NCBI GenBank assembly: GCA_025454175.1
Contig: JALOOX010000012.1
Location: 1-64,000 of the forward strand
From: Syntrophobacteraceae bacterium
GTDB lineage: Bacteria; Desulfobacterota; Syntrophobacteria; Syntrophobacterales; Syntrophobacteraceae
Length of the DNA: 64,000 bases
Direction: 5' to 3'
Program-made: the position numbers and the translations under genes
Part shown: positions 19,266 through 29,100 of the stretch, piece by piece
Numbering within the stretch: position 1 is the first letter of the stretch
Layout of the letters: the number at the start of each line of letters is the position of its first letter
Notes under the pieces: model-generated
The model's database searches: none
Told to the model about the DNA's origin: nothing
The model's input: only the letters and a program-made list of their open reading frames with translations

Positions 19266-19310
19266 AAAGAGGGGGTCTTAAGGATCCACACTGAAGCCGC
19301 CCCCTTTTTT
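19266..19310 (+). terminator. Rho-independent terminator after the small zinc-ribbon gene
   Basis: AAAGAGGGGG pairs with CCCCCTTTTTT across a loop of about 24 bases (one G-U pair), and the 3' arm ends in six T. It separates the small gene from the response-regulator gene. Confidence 0.7.
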
Positions 19311-19477
19311 CGACAGGGTTGGCCACGGGTCGGTTTGGGGGCCGGATCGGTCAAGGGTGGCTCCGTGATCATCGGCCCGGCGGCTCCGCGCCATCGTCCG
19401 GACCTTTCATGGCGCGCCCGGGCGGGGACTGAGCGGGTTAATCAGCAGGCAACGGTTGTCGCCGAACAAGGAAATCC

Positions 19478-20149
<672 letters not shown>

Positions 20150-20152
20150 GCC

Positions 20153-21556
20153 ATGATGCCGAGCTCCATTCGCGCCCGCCTCACGCTCTGGTACGTGAGC
20201 CTTCTCACCGTGACACTCCTGCTGCTGGGCGGAGCCGGCTACGGCGTCTTATCCTACAGCCTGTCGCACCAGGTGGACCAGGCCCTGAGCGGAGTGGCCC
20301 GCGTGCTGGCCGAACATGGGGGATCGGATCAGAACCCCGGCTTCCCCCTGGATGTGGACGAGGTGTTCAGACGCTTTTTCGGTTTTTCGCCCTGGGAGCG
20401 GTATTTTCGTATGCTGGATCCCCTGGGCCGGCGCGACCCGAGGCACGGGGCGGAAAGATCCGAGAAGCTCCCCGTGAGCCCCATTGCCATCGAGAATGCT
20501 TCCCGGGGTCTGCCCACCTTCGAGACCGTCGAGCTCGGGGAGCCCCATCCGGTGCGCATCCTCACGTTTCCCGTGGTGCAGGGGGGAAGGCTGGCGCGAG
20601 TGGTCCAGGTGGGGACATCGCTCCAGAGCATCATCGAGACCAGGAATCGATTCCTGCTGATCATGGCTGGTCTCCTGCCCCTGGGACTCCTCCTGGCGGG
20701 AGCGGGAGGTTGGATGCTGGCGCGCCGGGCCCTGCTGCCGGTGGACCGCATGACGGAGGCCGCCAATCGCATCGGCGCCGAGCACCTTGCGGAGCGCCTG
20801 GAGGAAACCGGGGCCGACGATGAACTGGACCGCCTGGCCCGCACGCTCAACGGGATGCTGGCCAGGCTGGACGCGGCTTTCAGCCAGGTGCGCCGCTTCA
20901 CGGCCAACGCATCCCACGAGCTTCAGACGCCGCTCACCATCCTCAAGGGAGAGCTGGAAGTGGCCCTGAGGTCCCGCAGATCTCCGGAGGAATACCGGGA
21001 GACCCTCCAAAGCGAGCTCGACGAGGTGAACCGAATGATTCAGCTGGTGGACGGCCTGCTGCTCCTGGCACGATCCGAGGCGGGAGTTCTCGGGCGCGGG
21101 AGCCAGCTTCTGGATTTGGCTGAGCTGGTCCACCAGGTGGGCTCCCGCCTGAAGGTTCTCGCCGACGCGCACTCGGTCGAGCTGACCATCGAGACCCTGG
21201 AGCCTGTCCTCGTCCTGGGTGATGCTGAGCATTTGAGCCGCCTGCTTTCCAATCTCGTGGAAAACGGCATCAAGTACAGCGGTCCCGGCGGAAGGGTCGC
21301 CATCTCCCTGGAACGGCTCGGAGACCGCGCCTCGGTCAGGGTGTCCGACACGGGACCGGGCATTCCCGAGGAACTGCGCGAACAGATCTTTCAGCCCTTT
21401 TTCCGGAGCCCCGATGCCATCTCCCATCGCGGGGTCGGTCTTGGCCTCTCCATCGCCCGAGCCATCGCCGCTGCCCACGAGGGCAGCCTTGAAGTCGAAA
21501 GCAGCCCCGAGCAGGGCAGCACCTTCAGACTGATTCTCCCCATGAGAAGATTCTAA
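20153..21556 (+). CDS. Membrane sensor histidine kinase
   Basis: 467 aa. An N-terminal membrane helix (about 12-32), a periplasmic region of roughly 140 residues, a second helix (LLIMAGLLPLGLLLAGAGGW), a HAMP domain ending LARTLNGMLARLD, a dimerisation domain with the phosphorylated His in NASHELQTPLTILKGE (about residue 254), and the ATPase domain with N box (LLSNLVENGIKYS), G1 (VSDTGPGIP) and G2 (GVGLGLSIARAI). It phosphorylates the regulator encoded just upstream. The H box has Gln where Arg is most common, which still occurs in active kinases. The stop codon overlaps the first of three 11-bp direct repeats that precede degP. Confidence 0.93.
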   Translation: MMPSSIRARLTLWYVSLLTVTLLLLGGAGYGVLSYSLSHQVDQALSGVARVLAEHGGSDQNPGFPLDVDEVFRRFFGFSPWERYFRMLDPLGRRDPRHGAERSEKLPVSPIAIENASRGLPTFETVELGEPHPVRILTFPVVQGGRLARVVQVGTSLQSIIETRNRFLLIMAGLLPLGLLLAGAGGWMLARRALLPVDRMTEAANRIGAEHLAERLEETGADDELDRLARTLNGMLARLDAAFSQVRRFTANASHELQTPLTILKGELEVALRSRRSPEEYRETLQSELDEVNRMIQLVDGLLLLARSEAGVLGRGSQLLDLAELVHQVGSRLKVLADAHSVELTIETLEPVLVLGDAEHLSRLLSNLVENGIKYSGPGGRVAISLERLGDRASVRVSDTGPGIPEELREQIFQPFFRSPDAISHRGVGLGLSIARAIAAAHEGSLEVESSPEQGSTFRLILPMRRF

Positions 21557-21586
21557 TCCTCCCTTAATCCTTCTTTCATCTTCGCT
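21554..21586 (+). promoter_or_regulatory. Three 11-bp direct repeats, likely response-regulator sites before degP
   Basis: TAATCCTCCCT, TAATCCTTCTT and TCATCTTCGCT stand head to tail with exact 11-bp period, immediately after the kinase stop codon and about 90 bases before the degP ATG. OmpR/PhoB-type regulators bind direct half-sites about one helical turn apart, so the neighbouring regulator is the natural candidate. This is inferred from spacing only. Confidence 0.5.
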
Positions 21587-21672
21587 CCATATATTCATGG
21601 ACGTCCAGCCGGTTCTCGGGACGGACAGCCCATGGATTCAAGAGATTTTGACACTTCAAGGGAGGACTGAAC

Positions 21673-23154
21673 ATGATCGGCAAGATTCGCAATGGGTTGT
21701 ATCTCAAGAGGGTAGCGCTCCGAAAGGCGAGGATCGCCATCCTTGCATCCCTGCTGGCAGGGGTGGTAATGGCTTACGGCGTGGACTGGAGGGGCCATCT
21801 TCGCATGCGGGATGCCCGGGCCTCGGCCACGGCGGAGATCACCGCAACTCCGTTCCATGGCTCCTTTGCCGCCATTGCCGAGAAGCTCTCGCCCTCGGTG
21901 GTGAACATCAGGGTCACCAGGGTCCAGAAAACTGAGCTCCCCTCGGATCTCCTTCCCGGGGGCCCCTTCCGGGACCGATTCCACCATTTCTTCGATGACA
22001 GGGAGCTCACGCCGCGGCGGCAGCCAGCCACGGGTGCGGGGTCCGGGGTGATCGTGAGCGGCGACGGGCTCATCCTGACCAACAACCACGTGGTGGAGGA
22101 ATCCAGGGAAGTGACGGTGACCCTGGCCGATCAGCGGGAGCTCAAGGCCGAGATCGTCGGGCGTGACCCGGGAACGGACCTTGCCGTCTTGCGCGTGCGG
22201 GACGCAGGTGGGCTCCCGGCCGCGCAGCTGGGGGACTCCGACGCTCTCCAGGTGGGCGACTGGGTCCTTGCCCTCGGCAATCCCTTCGGTCTCAGCCACA
22301 CGCTCACCTCGGGCATCGTGAGCGCCAAGGGGCGCGTCATCGGGGCCGGACCCTACGACGACTTCATCCAGACCGATGCCTCCATCAATCCGGGCAACTC
22401 GGGCGGTCCCCTCTTCAACATGCGGGGTGAAGTCGTGGGCATCAACACCGCCATCATCCCTCACGGACAGGGAATCGGCTTCGCGGTGCCCGTGAACCTG
22501 GCCAAGCAGCTGGTGCCGCAGCTGGTCGAGCATGGCGAGGTGACCCGGGGCTATATCGGGGTCAATATCCAGGCGGTCACCGGGGACCTCGCCCGGGCGC
22601 TGAAGCTCCAGAAACCCGAGGGCGCCCTGGTTTCGGATGTCGTCTCCGGCGGCCCCGCGGACAAGGCCGGCGTCGAGCAGGGTGACGTCATCATCTCCCT
22701 GAACGGCAAGGCCGTCCAGAGCAGCCAGCAGCTGCCTTCCATCGTCGCGTCCACTCCCGTGGGGGATGATGTGTCCATGAAGATTATCCGGTCTGGGAAG
22801 GAGCGCGAACTGCAGGTGAAAGTGGGCAAGCTCCCCTCTCGAAATCAGGGAGCCGATCCAACCGATGACAGTGCTCCGTCTCGATGGGGAATGGAGCTTC
22901 AGGATCTCACGCCTGAAATGGCTCGGCGGCGAGGGACCGAGCAGCGCGGAGTCCTGGTGGTCAATGTCGAGCCGGGGAGTCCCGCCGACCAGGCTTCGGT
23001 CCGACGTGGAGACATCATCGTGGAAGTGAACCGTCAAGCTGTCCATTCCGTTGAATCCCTGAAGGGCGTCATGACCGACGCGGCCGCCCAGGACACCCTG
23101 CTTCTCCTGGTGGAACGGGATCGGGCCAGGCTCTTTGTCGCCCTGTCGAGCTGA
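21673..23154 (+). CDS. degP: DegP/HtrA-type periplasmic serine protease with two PDZ domains
   Basis: 493 aa. It degrades or refolds misfolded envelope proteins. A membrane-targeting N-terminus (hydrophobic about 20-35) is followed by a trypsin-like domain with the complete triad: His139 in LTNNHVVEE, Asp169 in RDPGTDLAVLRV, and Ser243 in INPGNSGGPLFN. Two PDZ domains follow (about 265-370 and 400-490; GYIGVNIQ, GPADKAGVEQGDVI, GSPADQASVRRGDIIVEVN). Length matches DegP/DegQ. GGAGG lies about seven bases before the ATG. It follows the two-component system on the same strand, with repeat sites between, so induction by that system under envelope stress is likely. Confidence 0.93.
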   Translation: MIGKIRNGLYLKRVALRKARIAILASLLAGVVMAYGVDWRGHLRMRDARASATAEITATPFHGSFAAIAEKLSPSVVNIRVTRVQKTELPSDLLPGGPFRDRFHHFFDDRELTPRRQPATGAGSGVIVSGDGLILTNNHVVEESREVTVTLADQRELKAEIVGRDPGTDLAVLRVRDAGGLPAAQLGDSDALQVGDWVLALGNPFGLSHTLTSGIVSAKGRVIGAGPYDDFIQTDASINPGNSGGPLFNMRGEVVGINTAIIPHGQGIGFAVPVNLAKQLVPQLVEHGEVTRGYIGVNIQAVTGDLARALKLQKPEGALVSDVVSGGPADKAGVEQGDVIISLNGKAVQSSQQLPSIVASTPVGDDVSMKIIRSGKERELQVKVGKLPSRNQGADPTDDSAPSRWGMELQDLTPEMARRRGTEQRGVLVVNVEPGSPADQASVRRGDIIVEVNRQAVHSVESLKGVMTDAAAQDTLLLLVERDRARLFVALSS

Positions 23155-23182
23155 TTGCTGATGAAAAAACCGGATAATGCTG

Positions 23183-23211
23183 TTGACTTCGACCAGTGGG
23201 GAGGAGATAAA
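23183..23211 (+). promoter_or_regulatory. Sigma-70-like promoter for the MFS gene
   Basis: TTGACT, 17 bases, GATAAA, about 90 bases before the transporter start. The -10 lies in the loop of the GGGGAGGA/TCCTCCCC hairpin described next, so the two elements overlap. Confidence 0.45.
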
Positions 23212-23221
23212 CTTCCTCCCC
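23198..23221 (+). terminator. Possible terminator hairpin after degP
   Basis: GGGGAGGA, eight-base loop, TCCTCCCC: a perfect 8-bp stem about 45 bases after the degP stop, without a T tract. It resembles the hairpins after the multicopper oxidase and the peroxidase genes. Confidence 0.4.
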
Positions 23222-23301
23222 TACACTGAATGGTCACTTCATTCCGCGGGGCCCCATCGATGGGGCCTTGTTCTAAAACCTTGAACCTGAAACCTAGGCC
23301 T

Positions 23302-24975
23302 ATGTCAGACGAGCTCAAATCACCGGGAAGCACAGACGACCCCGCCCACGGCAAGACCATCCCGCCACCGCCCATGAAGCGGCGAGCCGGGGCACTGACC
23401 TCCTGGATGCGCATCACCTACATGCCGCCGCTCATGGTTTACGTTGCGGCGGGGATTTCGGGGCTCACGGGCATCGTGGGAACGTTCTTCGTCAAGGAAT
23501 ACCTGGGGCTTTCGGCTGAATTCCTGGCGGCCCTGGGCTTCTGGGCCGGGATTCCCTGGACCCTCAAGATGCCCATGGGCCACATCGTCGACATCCTGTG
23601 GCGATGGAAGTCCTTCATGGTCTTTGTGGGAGCGGGACTCATCGGGCTGAGTCTCGCCATCATGGTGGGTCTCCTGGAATCCGTTCCCTGGATGCGGGAG
23701 GTCATGAGCGTCGAAGCCTGGTTCGTGCTGAGCACCCTGCTGGCGCCGGTGGGCTACGTGGTTCAGGACGTGGTGGCAGACGCCATGACCGTCGAGGCCA
23801 TTCCCACCGTGGACGACTCCGGCCGGCCCCTGGAGAAACAGACCATCAAGCTCATGCACACCACCATGCAGACGCTGGGGCGCGTGGCCATCGTGGGGGG
23901 AGGAATCCTCGTCTCGCTGGTGAACGTGCTCATGTTCAGCGGCGTGGAGCTCATGACCGAAGGCGACAAGGTGGCCGTCTACATTTTGATTTACAAGATG
24001 GCCATGATCATCCCCGTCGTTTCGGTGCTGGGGGTGGGGCTGGCCGCGGTGCTCCGCCGGGTGCGCATCCGGAGGTTCCGGCGCGGCGGGCTCACGCCGG
24101 CCCAGATAGCAGCCATACTGGACCCGCGGACGGAGCCGGTGAAGCCCAGCGCATGGATCCTCGGCGGCAGCATTGCTTTCGTGGCCTTCACCCTCGGTGT
24201 CGGCCTGGGAAATGTGCCCTTCGACCAGGAAATCGTCTTTGCGGGCTCCATGGCCATCGTCGTTCTTCTCATGGCCCGGCTCCTCAGAGAGCTCGAGCCC
24301 AGCCAGCGATTGACCCTGGTGGGAACGGCCATCATCATCTATGTCTACCGGGCCCTGCCCGGACCCGGCGCGGGCTCGACCTGGTGGCAGATCGACCAGC
24401 TCGGCTTCGATCAGCAGTTCATCTCCAAGCTTTCCCTCATCAGCAGCTGTTTCGCCCTTTTCGGCATGTTCATCTTCCGGCGCTTCATGGCCGAGCGGCC
24501 CATTCCCTACATCGTGGGGTTCCTCACCATCGTGACCACGTTCCTGAGCTTTCCCATCATCGGAATGTACTACGGACTGCACGAATGGACCGCATCCCTC
24601 ACCAACGGCGTTGTGGATGCCCGTTTCATCGCCCTGGTGGACACCGCCCTGGAATCCCCCCTGGGCCAGGTGTCCATGATTCCCATGCTGGCCTGGATCG
24701 CCCAGAACGCCCCGCCTCACCTCAAAGCCACGTTTTTCGCCGTCATGGCGTCCTTCACCAACCTGGCCCTCTCCCTGGCCAGCCTGGGCACCAAGTACCT
24801 GAACCGGATCTACATCGTAACGCGTGAAGTGAAGGACCCCGCCACCGGAGCCGTCACTGTCCCCGCGGACTACACCGAGCTGGGAATCCTGCTCATCACC
24901 GTGACCTTCATCGGCATCCTCCTCCCCCTGCTCACCATCCTCATCGTGCAGAAATCCCCCCTGCGCAGCGTGTAA
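23302..24975 (+). CDS. MFS-type transporter (BT1/folate-biopterin-like)
   Basis: 557 aa with about 12 membrane helices: for example MVYVAAGISGLTGIVGTFFV, FMVFVGAGLIGLSLAIMVGL, SIAFVAFTLGVGLGNV, and a final helix near LLITVTFIGILLPLLTILIV. The early DILWRWKSFMVFVGAG and the GYVVQDVVADAMTVEAIP segment resemble the BT1/folate-biopterin transporter branch of the major facilitator superfamily; the substrate is unknown. The ATG at 23302 is chosen because the frame upstream (from 23230) runs through a heptamer repeat tract that looks non-coding; no clear ribosome site supports either start. The C-terminus is intact. No partner gene suggests a substrate. Confidence 0.72.
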   Translation: MSDELKSPGSTDDPAHGKTIPPPPMKRRAGALTSWMRITYMPPLMVYVAAGISGLTGIVGTFFVKEYLGLSAEFLAALGFWAGIPWTLKMPMGHIVDILWRWKSFMVFVGAGLIGLSLAIMVGLLESVPWMREVMSVEAWFVLSTLLAPVGYVVQDVVADAMTVEAIPTVDDSGRPLEKQTIKLMHTTMQTLGRVAIVGGGILVSLVNVLMFSGVELMTEGDKVAVYILIYKMAMIIPVVSVLGVGLAAVLRRVRIRRFRRGGLTPAQIAAILDPRTEPVKPSAWILGGSIAFVAFTLGVGLGNVPFDQEIVFAGSMAIVVLLMARLLRELEPSQRLTLVGTAIIIYVYRALPGPGAGSTWWQIDQLGFDQQFISKLSLISSCFALFGMFIFRRFMAERPIPYIVGFLTIVTTFLSFPIIGMYYGLHEWTASLTNGVVDARFIALVDTALESPLGQVSMIPMLAWIAQNAPPHLKATFFAVMASFTNLALSLASLGTKYLNRIYIVTREVKDPATGAVTVPADYTELGILLITVTFIGILLPLLTILIVQKSPLRSV

Positions 24976-26134
24976 TATCGGGAGGCCCCATCAAAACGGC
25001 TTGCTCAGCCTGCCGGCAGCTGCCATGGCAATTGAACTTAGTTGAGCCAACCCACCAGTATTCCTCATCATGATCCACTGATTGCTCTGAATTCAGTGCG
25101 ACTGGAAAGCTTCTCATCACCATCAAGGACTGCATGGCGGTCCGCGGATTCATGCCGGATTCCGCCCACTGGCTGAAAGATCCTGCGGAGTCTTACCGCG
25201 GTGAATGGCATGTGACAGACCGGGCCTCCGGTGGCTCCGGTCCCTGGCCTGGCGAATCATGGCGGTTCCCAGGGGAGCAACCCAGCCCGGGGGCGTCAAA
25301 ATGAACCCTTTCAAAATGGAAGGGGGAAGTCATAAATCTAGGATATTCAAACATTTTTTGTGAATGTACCCTTCCATTTTGAAAGGATTTCCCATCCACA
25401 CCGGTACCCAGGGAGTGCATCAGCGTTAAGGACCGAGCTCGTGAAGCGTGCCGGAATTCAACGTGTCAGCGCTTCAAGCCCCCGCGAGCATCCCGGTGGT
25501 ACGGCAAATGCTCTAACCAAGACGAGACCCACGGATGCACGCAAGAGAATATGGCTCACGGTCCGTGGTTCCCCGATTTTTGCCGGCCGGGGTCCAAACG
25601 ACAAGGACTGTGGAGCCTCGGAAAATCGGTCACGGGTAGGACCGCTCCGAGGTTGGCCATTGAGATATTGGCGAAGGGACCATTTTCACTTGGAGACACA
25701 TCGAGGATCGACATGGATCACCAGGGGGAGGTGACAGGGCGCAAGGAGAGAGGACTACCCACCGTTGCCGGTCTTGTCGATGCACGGACCGCCGGCAAGG
25801 GCTGCAGCACATTGACGCCCCGACGGCACGGTCTGTCCAGGAGCAAGGCTCCGAGGGACACCGGGCAGACGGCAGATCAGAGTGGTGGCGTCACGAAAAG
25901 GCAAACGCAATGCTGTCAGGCAAGACATGGGGAACCTCATACGAGGAGTCGGGCCAACGCGATTATTTCGCTTCCGTGGACCTCATCCCGCTTCAGGATT
26001 CAACGACACCCTCATGAGATGTCTTCCCGCGGTTTTTCCAACCATTCCCTGGGGAACTGGGCAGCAATGAGCTTCGATGGTGGTCTCATCGCTCGTTCAA
26101 AGGGCTTCAGGGAGACTCAGGCAAGGAGGCATGT
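24976..26134. other. 1.16-kb gap without a convincing gene
   Basis: Several short frames exist but none has a recognisable product, a good ribosome site, or the strong third-position GC bias of the neighbours. I see one perfect 18-bp inverted repeat (separate entry) and a strong ribosome-binding site (AAGGAGG, 26122-26128) belonging to the next gene. The stretch may be a decayed mobile element or an extended regulatory region of the secreted oxidase. Confidence 0.5.
25307..25386. repeat. Perfect 18-bp inverted repeat with a 44-bp spacer
   Basis: CCTTTCAAAATGGAAGGG (25307-25324) and its exact reverse complement (25369-25386). Inside the spacer a smaller pair ATTCA/TGAAT flanks a T-run. Could be ends of a miniature element, a large cruciform/attenuator, or a recombination site. 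No target duplication was identified. Confidence 0.7.
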
Positions 26135-29100
26135 ATGAACAGGCAAAAGATCATTTTACCGGTGATCCTGGTGTTGCTGGTGGCGGCCTTTTCATGGGGA
26201 CTTGAACAGGGCATGGCGCAAAAGGGCAGCCCCAATGCTCCAGGACAAAAGAAGAAAATTACCCAGGCGGACCGGCAGGCCGCGGCAGATCGCGCCGCAG
26301 CAGCCGGTTTCACAATGGATGGGGTCGGCGCGGCAGACATGGCCATGCCGGGCGCCGCCCCACGCTACTTCAGCCACCCCAACTATGCCAACAGCCCGTT
26401 GCCGGGCAACGCCGTTTCCGAATGGAACGCCATCGCCCAGGACATCCTCCAGCCGACGCCCATGCCGGGCATGCCCATGCCCATGGGTGGAGTGTCCATG
26501 TCGGCAGCGTTCGTCTACCTGTCCTACATGCAGGCCGCGGTCTACAACTCGCTGGTGGCCATCGAGGGAGGTTATACGCCATATAACTCGACGCTCACCG
26601 CCGACCCCAACGCCTCGCGAGACGCTGCGGTCGCAGCCGCCGCGTATGGTGTGCTGAAGAACTTTTTCCCCGAGGATCCCACGCTTGACGGAAAGTATGC
26701 CGCTTCACTCGCCGTGATTCCCGATAGCCCAGCCAAGACAGAGGGCATCGCAGTGGGAGCTGCAGCTGCGGCAGAGATCATCACCCTGCGTGCTGGCGAC
26801 ACTCTCAGCGGTGATGACGGGTACATCGTACCGCCTCCCGGTCCGGGCGTGTGGGAGCCGAACAAGCTGCCCGATGGCACGGTTGTTCCCCCCATGGATC
26901 CCTGGATGCGCAATCTGCAGCCGTTCATGCGTGCCACAGCAGCCGGTCTGCGTCCCCCACCCCCGCCAGCCCTGGATGACCCTCAATACCAGGCGGATCT
27001 AGCGGAAGTCCGGGACATCGGCAGCGCCATGAGCGCGACCCGCACGCCGGAGCAGACGGAAGTGGCCCAGTTCTGGGCGACCAACATGGTCATCCAGACC
27101 AACGCCTCCTACCGGAATCTCGCTGCCACCCAAGGCCTGAACCTGCTCGAAACGGCCCGCCTCATGGCCCTGGGTAACATGGCGGCCTCCGACAGCCTGA
27201 TCGCCACCTTCGACGCCAAATACGCATACAACTTTTGGCGACCCCACACCGCGATCCGGCACACCAACCCGGACGGCACTTATTCTGCGGCGGAGGTCAA
27301 CACCTGGATGCCGCTGCTGATGGTGCCGAACTTCCCCGAGTACGTGGCGGGGCACGGCTCCTTTGTCTCGGCCCAGGCGCAAGTCTATGCGAATTTTAAC
27401 TTTTTCGCCTCAGGCGGAGTCGACCTGGACAGCGGTGTCACGAACACCACGCGGCATTATGCCACCGCAGCTCAAATGCGGGATGAGATCGTGAACGCCA
27501 GGACCTGGGGCGGGCTGCACTTCCGTAACTCGAGTGCGCTCGCGGTACGCCTGGGCCAGGCAATCGTGACCAACGCCTTGAGGACCTACTTCACCCCGGC
27601 GGCGGACAAGAGCGCACACGCCACCGTCTCCGGCGGCATTCGCAAGTTTGTGGACGGTCTGCCGGGACTCGGCGCTGGCGCTGCCAACAACTTGGGCCAG
27701 TACATCCCGGTGGCGGTGCCCGACACGACCACCTACCCCGGATCGGACTACTACATCATCGAGCTGGGTGAGTACACCGAGCAGATGCACTCGGACCTGC
27801 CGCCCACCACGCTGCGCGGTTACCGGCAGGCCGGAGGTGAGTTCCGCTACCTGGGCCCGGCCATCGTGGCGCAAAAGGACCGACCCGTTCGTATCCTCTT
27901 CCGCAACCTGCTCCCGACCGGAGCGGGTGGCAACCTGTTCATCCCGACCGACACCACGGTGATGGGATCGGGCATGACGGCCGACGGCCATGAGCTCATG
28001 GAGGCCAACCCGGGCATGGTCGACCCGCAGAACCCGATGTGCACCACCACCGACCCGGTGATGAAGGCTCAGATGGTCGCAGACGGTCTCTGCTACGCCG
28101 AGAACCGGGCGACCCTGCACCTGCACGGCGGCATCTCGCCATGGATTTCGGACGGCACACCCCACCAGTGGATCACGCCAGCTGGCGAAAACACGCCGTA
28201 CCCGGAAGGGGTCAGTGTGAGGGACGTCCCCGATATGGGAGCTCCCTTGCCTGGTGAGATGACCTTCTACTACACCAACCAGCAGAGCGCCCGGCTGATG
28301 TTCTACCACGACCACGCCTGGGGCATCACCCGCCTGAACGTCTACGCCGGCGAAGCAGCACCCTACATCATCCAGGATGCGACCGAGGCGACCCTAATCA
28401 GCGCAGGTACCATCCCCGGACCGGACGCCACCATCCCGTTGGTCGTCCAGGACAAGACCTTCGTACCGAGCGAAGCGCAGCTGGCCGTGTCCGACGAGAC
28501 CTGGGACATGGACCTTTGGGGTGGCCCCGGGAGCCTGTGGCTGCCGCATGTCTACTCACCGGCCCAAAACCCGGGCGACGCCTCGGGCGTCAACCAGTTT
28601 GGCCGCTGGGCTTACGGTCCCTGGTTCTGGCCCCCCACGAGCAACATCGAATACGGGCCCGTCGACAATCCCTATTTCGACCCGGCCTGCAATCCCGACA
28701 CGCAGTGGTGCGAACCGCCGCTGATCCCGGGCACGCCTTACAACTCCATGGGCATGGAAGCTTTCATGGACACGCCGGTCGTCAACGGAACGGTTTACCC
28801 GACACTCACCGTCGATCCGAAGGCGTATCGATTCCGCGTCCTGAATGCGGCCAATGACCGCTTCTTCAACCTGTCCATCTACCAGGCGGTCGATGCCAAT
28901 GGCGTCCTTTGCGATGCGAATAATCCCAACCCGGCTCCGGAGAGCACCGGCGTGGCCTGCACCGAGGTGGCTCTGAACCCCGCCGAGGTGGCGGCTGCCC
29001 TGGAAGATCCGACGATCTTCCCCACGCCGCTTGCGGGAACCGAAGGCCCCGCCTGGATCTCTATCGGCACCGAGGGCGGCTTCCTGCCAGCCCCCGTGGT

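Noticed and set aside
25885-25990. Stretch with GGCAAAC resembling the start of a cyclic-di-GMP (GEMM) riboswitch
   Set aside because: The required GGACGCAAAGC second half and pairing pattern are missing.
25551-26138. 195-codon plus-strand frame in the gap before the secreted oxidase
   Set aside because: No recognisable product, no ribosome site, residue composition unlike a protein, and it overlaps the next gene's ribosome site.
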